Assembly: GCF_014649795.1 (NCBI RefSeq)
Contig: NZ_BMTS01000037.1
Coordinates: 1-47,919 of the forward strand
Reading direction: 5' to 3'
Length of the DNA: 47,919 nt
Source of the DNA: Streptomyces melanogenes
Lineage (GTDB): Bacteria > Actinomycetota > Actinomycetes > Streptomycetales > Streptomycetaceae
Of the stretch, positions 23,108 through 29,674 are shown piece after piece. Each line of letters starts with the position of its first letter. Positions within the stretch are counted from its first letter, which is position 1. The notes below the pieces were generated by a model, which ran no database searches, was not told where the DNA came from, and saw only the letters and a list, made by a program, of their open reading frames with translations. Position numbers and translations under genes: made by a program.

Positions 23108-24355
23108 ATGACCTCACCAGCAACACGAGGCGACCGGGAGAAGGTCGTCTCGAAGCTTCCCCTCCGGCTCCGTCAAGAGCTCAAGGTCCGGGCGGCGCAG
23201 CTCGGCGTCGACATCCAGGAAGCTGTCGAGACCGGCATCACCGCCTGGCGCAGCCTCGGTTCGAACCTCTCCCCCATCGACACCGCCGGTGCCGAGTCCT
23301 TCGCCACCTTTCTGCCTGCCGTTCAATGGGCCGGGTTCCGCAGTGACTGCAGAGACCGCGGGGTCTCTCTGATCCAGGGACTCGCCCAGTCCGTGCAGGT
23401 GTGGCTGGACCACCATCCGGCGCCGGCCGTGAAGCGGCCCGCGATCGTGCGCCGGATCGTCGTCTGCAACCAGAAGGGCGGCGTCGGCAAGACAGCCATT
23501 ACTGCCGGAGCCGGCGAGGCGCTGGCAGAGGACCCCGCCGTCCTCATGCCCGTCCGCGTCTCGAAGCACTTCGCGGCGCTCCTCGGCGACGGCGAGGGCG
23601 GTGACGATCCGCTCGCTCTTGAAGACCTCCCGGGCCTTGGCCAGCGTGTACTGCTCGTCGACTTCGACCCGCAGGGCCACCTCACCAAGCAGCTCGGCCA
23701 CCAGCCGCTGCCGATCGGCGGAGACTCCCTCACCAACCACATGGCCGGTGATGCCAAGGGTGAGCTGCGTGATCTGGTCGTCGCGATCGACCAGGAGCGC
23801 TTCGGTGACAGACTCCACCTGCTGCCCGCGTGCACGGACGCCTTCCTGCTCGATGTGCGACTGGCTTCGGTACGGGCACGGGAGGCCGCTCTCGAGCGGG
23901 CGCTGACCCCCGTGGAAGCCGACTACGACGTCATCCTCATCGACTGCCCCCCCAGCCTGGGTCTCAGCATGGATGCGGCCGCCTACTACGGTCGCCGCCG
24001 CACCGCGGAAGTGCCTGGCAATTCGGGCACGCTCATCGTCGTCCAGGCAGAGGACAGCAGCGCGGACGCCTACGACCTGCTGACGTCGCAGATAGAGGAC
24101 ATGCGCACCGACCTTGCTCTGGAACTCGACTACTTGGGGATCGTCGTCAACCACTACGACGCCCGCCGCGGTTACATCGCGACCTCTTCCCTCCAGTCCT
24201 GGATGGACATCAAGGACCCCCGGGTCGTCGGTGTCATCGGCGACTTGAAGGAGCAGAAAGAAGCGGTCCGAGTGAAGCGTCCGCTGCTGTCGTACGCCCC
24301 GCGCTGCGACCAGTCCATCGGGCTGCGTGCCCTTGCCCGGGAGATCAGCAAGTGA
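23108..24355 (+). CDS. parA: ParA-family partition ATPase with N-terminal DNA-binding region
   Basis: The 415-residue product has a ParA/MinD ATPase domain from about residue 114: deviant Walker A NQKGGVGKTA (121-130), Walker A' LLVDFDPQG (182-190) and Walker B VILIDCPPS (275-283). The N-terminal 105 residues contain two ribbon-helix-helix-like stretches, at 13-47 (SKLPLRLRQELKVRAAQLGV) and 67-100 (TFLPAVQWAGFRSDC then GVSLIQGLAQSVQVWL), suggesting a built-in two-motif DNA-binding unit. Type Ia ParAs use an N-terminal HTH to repress their operon; here the fold looks different. An insertion rich in Asp/Gly (about 160-178) separates the nucleotide motifs. Its stop overlaps the parB GTG by 4 bp (GTGA). 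Confidence 0.92.
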   Translation: MTSPATRGDREKVVSKLPLRLRQELKVRAAQLGVDIQEAVETGITAWRSLGSNLSPIDTAGAESFATFLPAVQWAGFRSDCRDRGVSLIQGLAQSVQVWLDHHPAPAVKRPAIVRRIVVCNQKGGVGKTAITAGAGEALAEDPAVLMPVRVSKHFAALLGDGEGGDDPLALEDLPGLGQRVLLVDFDPQGHLTKQLGHQPLPIGGDSLTNHMAGDAKGELRDLVVAIDQERFGDRLHLLPACTDAFLLDVRLASVRAREAALERALTPVEADYDVILIDCPPSLGLSMDAAAYYGRRRTAEVPGNSGTLIVVQAEDSSADAYDLLTSQIEDMRTDLALELDYLGIVVNHYDARRGYIATSSLQSWMDIKDPRVVGVIGDLKEQKEAVRVKRPLLSYAPRCDQSIGLRALAREISK

Positions 24356-25494
24356 GCAAAGCAAAGGATCTCGGAGCGGGGGCGTCATTCGGCCACGCGC
24401 AGGCGGTCTCCGCCCGCCGGGCCGCGATCGGCGCGGTGGCCGCGGCTCCGACCGTGGGCGTGCCGGAGCCGAACGAGCTGCCCGTCGCCCGGATCAGTCA
24501 GAACCCCGACAACCCCCGTGAAGGACTGCGCGATCTCGACGGCCTGGCCGACAGCATCCGGGCGATCGGCCTCGTCAACGCCATCACGGTGGCGACCGCC
24601 GAGGCGTATCTGAGGGAGCGTCCGGAGCGGGCGGACGATCTGGAGCCGGGCACCCGCTACATCGTGGTCGACGGTCACCGCCGTCTCGCCGCCGCAAAAC
24701 TCGCGGGCGCGGAGACGGTGCGGGTCAGTGTCGACAACGCGCTCGTGTCGACAGACGAGGCGCTGCTGGAAGCAGCCTTCGTCGCCAATGTCCATCGCGA
24801 CGACATGAACCCCCTGGAGCAGGCGCAGGCGCTGCGCAAGCTCGTCGAGTTCTACGGCTCCCAGAGCCGTGCGGCAAAGCGCCTCGGCCTCGCCCAGTCG
24901 ACCATCTCCTCGAAGCTGTCCGTCCTCGACCTCGCCCCCGAGCTCCAGGCCGACCTCCTCTCGGGCCGCCGCAAGGTCGAGCATGTGCGGAACCTGTCGA
25001 AGTACGACGCGGAGGAGCAGAAGGAGATGGCTGACGCCCGAGAGGCGGCGGCCGAGGAGCGCCGGGAGAGCGTCCGGCGGGCGACGGAGCTATCACGCCG
25101 TGATGACCGGCAGCCGGAAGCCGGGGGAGTGGCAGGGCTATCACGGCGTGATAGCTCCGAGGAGTCCGGGCTATCACGCCGTGATAATTCGGAGGATCCG
25201 GAGCTATCACGCCGTGATAGCTCCGAGGCGGATGCTCCCGGGCTATCACGCCGTGATAGCCCGGAGACGGGGACCGAAGTGCCCGCTCCCCGTCCTGAAC
25301 ACCTCTCCGGCGAGCAGCCTTCGGCTCCCGGGACCCGTCCTGTCGTCAGGATGCCGTGGACAGACGGGGTCGCCTGCGCCGAGATCGCCATCTCGCGGAT
25401 GACGCCTGTCGAGCGAGGACGGATGCTGCAACGGCTGCAGGCGGAGGCGGAGAACGAGGCTCGCGGTGCGGCCGCGGCGGGCGGCACACGCTGA
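24352..25494 (+). CDS. parB: ParB-family partition protein with five LSRRD repeats encoding centromere-like sites
   Basis: The 380-residue product (GTG start coupled to parA) has ParB N-terminal boxes: PVARISQNPDNPRE (44-57), box II VVDGHRRLAAAKLAG (105-119; many ParBs have GERR) and box III FVANVHRDDMNPLEQAQAL (143-161). A central helix-turn-helix follows (SRAAKRLGLAQSTISSKLSV, 172-191). A linker (about 230-310) contains LSRRD at residues 247, 263, 274, 285 and 298. A C-terminal helix (ISRMTPVERGRMLQRLQAEA) may dimerise. Each LSRRD is encoded by a copy of the window's 15-bp palindrome, so protein and DNA sites are superimposed. The nuclease/CTPase residues look intact. It would load at parS and be moved by ParA. 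Confidence 0.93.
   Translation: MSKAKDLGAGASFGHAQAVSARRAAIGAVAAAPTVGVPEPNELPVARISQNPDNPREGLRDLDGLADSIRAIGLVNAITVATAEAYLRERPERADDLEPGTRYIVVDGHRRLAAAKLAGAETVRVSVDNALVSTDEALLEAAFVANVHRDDMNPLEQAQALRKLVEFYGSQSRAAKRLGLAQSTISSKLSVLDLAPELQADLLSGRRKVEHVRNLSKYDAEEQKEMADAREAAAEERRESVRRATELSRRDDRQPEAGGVAGLSRRDSSEESGLSRRDNSEDPELSRRDSSEADAPGLSRRDSPETGTEVPAPRPEHLSGEQPSAPGTRPVVRMPWTDGVACAEIAISRMTPVERGRMLQRLQAEAENEARGAAAAGGTR
25091..25258. repeat. Five in-frame 15-bp palindromes inside parB
   Basis: Cores at 25091 (last base mismatched), 25139, 25172, 25205 and 25244, each 15 bp. Start-to-start spacings are 48, 33, 33 and 39 bp, all multiples of three, so each is read as LSRRD. The codons CTA and TCA are used every time, although both are rare in this GC-rich genome. 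Copies at 25205 and 25244 have 6-bp complementary flanks that extend the dyad to 27 bp. Best read as a centromere array (parS-like) embedded in the coding sequence. Confidence 0.85.
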
Positions 25495-25511
25495 TCCCCA
25501 CCGGGGGAGTA

Positions 25512-25572
25512 CGGCCGGGGGAAGTGGGGTGGGCTATCACGCCGTGATAGCCCACCCCACTTCCCCCGGCCG
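25512..25572. repeat. 61-bp perfect palindrome after parB, centred on the 15-mer
   Basis: Centre 25542; the core TATCACGCCGTGATA is 25535-25549. The dyad continues perfectly for 30 bp on each side. It starts 18 bp after the parB stop, so it probably also ends the parAB transcript. The core is the same as those inside parB. Confidence 0.85.
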
Positions 25573-25608
25573 ATGCCCTGGGGTGCTGTTCGCGCCATGG
25601 CACAGAAA

Positions 25609-25641
25609 CGCCCGGCCCCCAGGTGTCCTGGGGGCCGGGCG
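25609..25641. terminator. Bidirectional hairpin terminator
   Basis: Perfect 15-bp arms (CGCCCGGCCCCCAGG and its complement, 25609-25623 and 25627-25641) with a TGT loop. It lies just beyond the stop of the minus-strand gene at 25650 and faces the end of parB. Confidence 0.8.
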
Positions 25642-25649
25642 AAGGAACG

Positions 25650-25916
25650 TTACTTGAGCAGGCCGTTGCTTCCCACGAGGCCTGCACCCTTGGCCAAGGT
25701 GTCATGCACCATGTCGATCCTCTTGTGCAGACCCTTGTGCAGACCCTGCTCGCCGAGGCCTTCGGTCGTCTGCCCGTTCGGCGCGCTTGGAACGGGCAGC
25801 GCATGGGTGGTGTTGCCGAGGGCGCCTTCGAGGTCGACCGCCTGGGCGGCGGGTGCGACGGCCGCGATCAACGCTGTACCTGCAACTGCGGTGCTGAACA
25901 CGCGATATACGTTCAT
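25650..25916 (-). CDS. Small secreted protein, function unknown
   Basis: The 88-residue product has a signal peptide (MNVYRVFSTAVAGTALIAAV, cleavage near AAQA, residue 26) and a 62-residue mature part with repeated GLHKGLHKR and ending GSNGLLK. It has no cysteines or anchor. It faces parB across a hairpin terminator. No obvious ribosome site is visible, so the ATG is chosen from the signal peptide. No family recognised. Confidence 0.65.
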   Translation of the reverse strand: MNVYRVFSTAVAGTALIAAVAPAAQAVDLEGALGNTTHALPVPSAPNGQTTEGLGEQGLHKGLHKRIDMVHDTLAKGAGLVGSNGLLK

Positions 25917-26277
25917 GCCCGTATCAACGGCGGAGCGGGGGAGAAGGCACGCCTCGTACAGGGCGTGCCGTCGGAATCACCGGAACGGGACGGGCACGGC
26001 GCACAGTGGTGAGCGAGCAGGCTGAAACCTTCGCCTGTGGTCCGTCGTTAAGCACATCAGCGACAGAGTGTCGCGGTGCACACGGTCTGGTCGCCCGCTT
26101 ACCTGACGCGGTGGGCGACCAGACCCGTGCTCGGGGACGCATGAGCTGATCAGGTGGTTTTTCGCACTGCTCGGCGCGTGGGGCGGCGAGGGGCCGGTGC
26201 GGCGGAGCTCAATGTCCGCCGGGCACCGCCATGGTGCCCGCCCTTTGGGGCCCGGTCAGACACGGAAGGCGCGGACC
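25917..26277. other. Divergent intergenic region with two hairpins
   Basis: These 361 bp lie between two genes that point away from each other. They still contain two terminator-like hairpins: GGCACGCC / GGCGTGCC (25946-25953, 25962-25969) and a perfect 13-bp pair GGTCTGGTCGCCC / GGGCGACCAGACC (26084-26096, 26113-26125). No coding frame with a ribosome site was found. A lost gene or a small untranslated RNA could explain the second hairpin. Confidence 0.5.
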
Positions 26278-26901
26278 ATGATGAGTGCGCGGCGGGCGGT
26301 TCCTGCAACGGCAGCAGAGGCAGGGAGCAGGGAAGGCGGTGGGGGAGTGGAGAACCGCTCCCGGCGGGCGTGGCGGCGGGGAGCCGCGGCCCTGGCGGCG
26401 ACGGGTGTGCTGGCCCTGGCCGCTCCGGCACTCGCCGCGGATCCACCGCTCTACGGAGGCGCGCAGCCGGTCTCGGCGGTCGCCGCTCACACCAGGCCCG
26501 CCGTCATCGCGCCGGGGACCTCCGGTCCGGTGCGCTTCGGGATCTGGAACATCGGGGGCTTCCCGCCGGTCACCAAGGACTGGCAGATGAACCTGTACGC
26601 CCCGAGGGGCACGACGTTCGCCGACGCCGCGCTGACGCCGTTGGGCGACGCGCCCGGGCCCTGGCACCGCTGCGAGCTGACCGAGGGCGACACCGCCCTG
26701 GTCTGCTACTCCGACGACCCGAGGTCGATTCAGGAGTACACGCTCCAGCAGTGGCAGGTGAACATCAGGGTTCCGCGGGAGACGCCGCCCGGCACTGTGC
26801 TGGAAGACGGCCGGGCCCGCTTCTTCACTCATGCGGAGCCGTTCTCGAACAGCTACTTCTGGACCTCGCCCCGCATGAGGCTGGCCGTCCGGACCGCGTG
26901 A
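26278..26901 (+). CDS. Secreted beta-rich protein, function unknown
   Basis: From the ATG at 26278 the product is 207 residues; a GTG at 26347 with GGAAGG 10 nt upstream would give a neater signal peptide, MENRSRRAWRRGAAALAATG, cleaved near ALAA. The mature domain reads PGTSGPVRFGIWNIGG, WQMNLYAPRGTTFADAAL, HRCELTEGDTALVCYSDD and YTLQQWQVNIRVP, with two cysteines likely paired. The pattern APRG..F...C..T....C and a following Q-rich strand resembles the protein at 42138-42683, suggesting a shared beta-sandwich fold. No anchor or catalytic motif. Next gene is convergent. Confidence 0.65.
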   Translation: MMSARRAVPATAAEAGSREGGGGVENRSRRAWRRGAAALAATGVLALAAPALAADPPLYGGAQPVSAVAAHTRPAVIAPGTSGPVRFGIWNIGGFPPVTKDWQMNLYAPRGTTFADAALTPLGDAPGPWHRCELTEGDTALVCYSDDPRSIQEYTLQQWQVNIRVPRETPPGTVLEDGRARFFTHAEPFSNSYFWTSPRMRLAVRTA

Positions 26902-26930
26902 TCGGCGTCCGGACCGCTGAGCCCTCCGCT

Positions 26931-29348
26931 TCAGCGAGCCGTGATCTCGCTGACCATGTACCAGCCGTTGGACCCGGGGATCGGCGGCAGAACCGCTCTG
27001 ACGCCGGTCACCTGGGATCCCCCGGGAAGGGGCAGCGTGGCATGGGGTGAGGCGCCGTCCGCGAGGACGGTGACGGGTCGCTGCTGGCTCCACACGCCGT
27101 TCTGGTCGCGCCACATAAGGGCGGGAGAGACCGGCAGGGTGACCCCGTAGGCCTGGTTCTGCCTGGTGAACCAGATGGTGGCCGCCCGTACCGTCCGCGG
27201 CACGGCCCAGGTGACCTCGGCCGTGCCGCCGGTGGCGGTGGGGATACCGTCGAGCAGCTGGCCGAACTGAGGCTGGAACTCCGGGGTGACGGCGTTGTTG
27301 GTGAGCCGCTCGGAGTTGTCGCCGTAGGCGGTCTGCTGGCCCTGGTTCACCGACGGCTGGGGAGTGATGGTGTACGGCTTGCCCGTGGAGCGGATCTGGC
27401 CACCGGAGTCCTTGACCTGGACTTCGTCGAGCAGGCACCAGCCGACGCAGTGGCTCACCACCGTGACGTAGCGCCCGGTGACGCCCGCGAGCTTCATGGA
27501 GACCGTTCCCGCCTGCTGGAAGGGCTGGCCCGGTACCGAGTAGGCCGTGCGCAGGGACGCTCCGGACGTGCCCGCGGCCTTCTCCGTCAGAGAGTCGAGT
27601 CCGGCCTTGCGGGCGGGCGCGGCTACGCCCACCAGGGCGACTGGGCTGATGGGCCATCCGATGCCCGCCGTCTGGTCGTAGTGGGCGATCAGGGCCACTT
27701 CGGAGACGGCGCGCTGCTGACCGAGGTCGACGGTCACGGTGAACAGGCCGCTGTAGAAGTTCCACCCCAGCGCACCCGGCCAGTTCCAGTTCCCGTTGGC
27801 CGAGATCTGACCATCCGTCAACTTTCCTTTGGTGAAGCCCAGATGGGTTGAGGCGGTGTCGGCGTACGGACCCTGCTGCACCGTGTAGCTGCTGGTGGAC
27901 GGCTCTTCGGTGACGCCGTTGCCGATCAGGGGAACGATGTAGCGGGCCGCGACGAGGCGCGTGATGTTGGGCCAGTCGCTGCCCGGCTCGCGGGTGAGGG
28001 TGATGGTCAGCCGGGAGACGGTGCTGTCTCCGGCCGGGGAGAGGGCCAGGGGGACACCGACCTGCTGGTAGGGCGGCATCTCGGCCGAGCCGGTGCGCTG
28101 GCCGAAGGAGGTGCGGGTGCCCCCCGGGCCGTCGACCCTGACGGTGAGGCGGCCGCGCCACGGCTGGGCGGAGTCCCGGTCCTTGAAGTCCATGCGCAGT
28201 GCCCACAGGTCGATCGGCGCGGGCGGGGTCCACTGCACTACGCGGGTGCCGTTCGGCTGGTCCTGGACCGGCCACGGCAGCCCGATCTCCAGGTTCGCGA
28301 TGGTCTGGCCGGCCAGATAGTCGGCGAGGTCCTGGTAGCACCACCAGCGGTCGCCGGCCGCGGCGGTCTGGGTGGTGATCAGGTCGAACATGTCGTCCTG
28401 GAGACCGGTGAAGAACACCTGCGGGTACGCGTCCGCGCCGGTGTCGTGGGCCACCGCCAGGTACTGGCGCGAGGCCCAGGTCTCCAGCTGGGTCTCGCCC
28501 GCCGTGCTGGCCTCGTACTCGAACGACTGCGAGCGCTTGACGGCCTCCGTGCCCACCGCGTACAGCCGGCCGCCGTTGGCCTCGCCGCCGTACTGGGGCG
28601 ACCGGAACACCTGCCCCGGCTGGACGTTGACGACGTCGAAGCCGTACGACGCGGCGTCCCAGGCGTGCGGGGTGCCGTAGACGGGTACCCAGACGGTCTT
28701 CATCCCCCGGCTGTGCGCGTCCGCGTTCAGCTGCTTGGCGAAGGTGGTGTCGCCGGTCGCATCGATGAGTTCCTCGCGGTGGTAGTAGGCGCCGAACAGC
28801 GTCAGACGCTGCCAGTGGGCGGCCTGCGCGCGGGACTTGACCTGGTCCAGGTACCAGTCGGCGGCCTGGACGCGCTGGCTCTGCACTCCCAGGTCCAGCG
28901 TGCCGGAACGGCCCGGCAGTTTGAGGCTGTGGTTGCCCGGGTCGAGCCAGGGGAGGGTGATCGACACCTGCAGGGGCGCGGGCGGCGCACCGTGGGCTTT
29001 GGTCAGGGCGATGGCGGCGGAGTCCAGGCGGGCGGCGTCGGCGAAGGCGGTGTCGAGGATTCCGGCGAGCTCGTCACCGGTGAACCTGCCGTACATCAGG
29101 TCCTTGCCGTGGTAGTCGACGGCGGTGATCACCGCCGCGTCGAAGAGCCACTGGCCGCTGAAGCCGCCGTTCGGCCCGACACGCATGAGGTGCTTCTGCC
29201 ACTGGGCGTCGGTCCGGCTGTCGTCGTGGTAGACGAGCAGGGAGCGCTTCCACTGCGCGGCGATCGCCGCACGGGCCGGCGCCGCGGAAATGAGCAGGGT
29301 CAGGGCCAGCGCGCTCAGGACGGCGGCCATCAGGCGGCGAAGGGGCAT
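26931..29348 (-). CDS. Large secreted DUF4855-family protein with several beta-sandwich modules
   Basis: The 805-residue product has a signal peptide (PLRRLMAAVLSALALTLLIS, cleavage near ARAA). Residues about 30-400 form the DUF4855 domain: SLLVYHDDSR, QWLFDAAVITAVDY, LQVSITLPWLDPGNHSL, RLTLFGAYYHREE, KTVWVPVYGTPHAWDAAS and WWCYQDLADYLAG. After it come at least three discoidin-like segments (for example KLTDGQISANGNWNWPGALG, and the C-terminal QLLDGIPTATGGTAEVTWAV). It is longer than the paralogue at 10513 by about one module. The ATG at 29348 has AGGAGAG about 9 nt upstream; a GTG one codon earlier is possible. Likely acts on or binds extracellular polysaccharide, by inference. Confidence 0.8.
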   Translation of the reverse strand: MPLRRLMAAVLSALALTLLISAAPARAAIAAQWKRSLLVYHDDSRTDAQWQKHLMRVGPNGGFSGQWLFDAAVITAVDYHGKDLMYGRFTGDELAGILDTAFADAARLDSAAIALTKAHGAPPAPLQVSITLPWLDPGNHSLKLPGRSGTLDLGVQSQRVQAADWYLDQVKSRAQAAHWQRLTLFGAYYHREELIDATGDTTFAKQLNADAHSRGMKTVWVPVYGTPHAWDAASYGFDVVNVQPGQVFRSPQYGGEANGGRLYAVGTEAVKRSQSFEYEASTAGETQLETWASRQYLAVAHDTGADAYPQVFFTGLQDDMFDLITTQTAAAGDRWWCYQDLADYLAGQTIANLEIGLPWPVQDQPNGTRVVQWTPPAPIDLWALRMDFKDRDSAQPWRGRLTVRVDGPGGTRTSFGQRTGSAEMPPYQQVGVPLALSPAGDSTVSRLTITLTREPGSDWPNITRLVAARYIVPLIGNGVTEEPSTSSYTVQQGPYADTASTHLGFTKGKLTDGQISANGNWNWPGALGWNFYSGLFTVTVDLGQQRAVSEVALIAHYDQTAGIGWPISPVALVGVAAPARKAGLDSLTEKAAGTSGASLRTAYSVPGQPFQQAGTVSMKLAGVTGRYVTVVSHCVGWCLLDEVQVKDSGGQIRSTGKPYTITPQPSVNQGQQTAYGDNSERLTNNAVTPEFQPQFGQLLDGIPTATGGTAEVTWAVPRTVRAATIWFTRQNQAYGVTLPVSPALMWRDQNGVWSQQRPVTVLADGASPHATLPLPGGSQVTGVRAVLPPIPGSNGWYMVSEITAR

Positions 29349-29674
29349 CACGCCAACTCTCCTGTGGAGGGGGGACCTGCGGGGCAGGGGCCCATGGGCG
29401 TTCCCACTCCTGGGAGCTTTATAACGACTCGTCAGCTCGTAGTCGACGCGCCCGGCCGTTCCCCGCCCGGGCGCGCTCGACGCCTCCCCGGTCGCCCGGC
29501 TGACGGTCACTCAGCTGGACGGTTCGGCGTTGCGGTGCGGTCTGCTCCATCAGGGTGTAGCGGCAGGCGCCATCCTCTGTACCCACCGGCGCGCCTGGGG
29601 CCTCGAGCGCCCCCTGCCGTGTGTCACTTCCTGTTGCCGACCGCAAGTAGACGGTAGGCGCGCGGAAAGGAGCG
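29349..29674. other. Divergent promoter region
   Basis: These 326 bp separate the minus-strand DUF4855 gene and the plus-strand SdrD/SpaA-like gene. Frames across it have no credible start or composition. AAAGGAG lies directly before the ATG at 29675. No strong hairpin seen. Confidence 0.45.

Noticed and set aside
22617..25560. Recurrent YHGVIA or LSRRDRS peptides in several non-coding frames, suggesting a peptide repeat family
   Set aside because: They are translations of the same 15-bp palindrome in different frames; only the parB copies are in a real gene.
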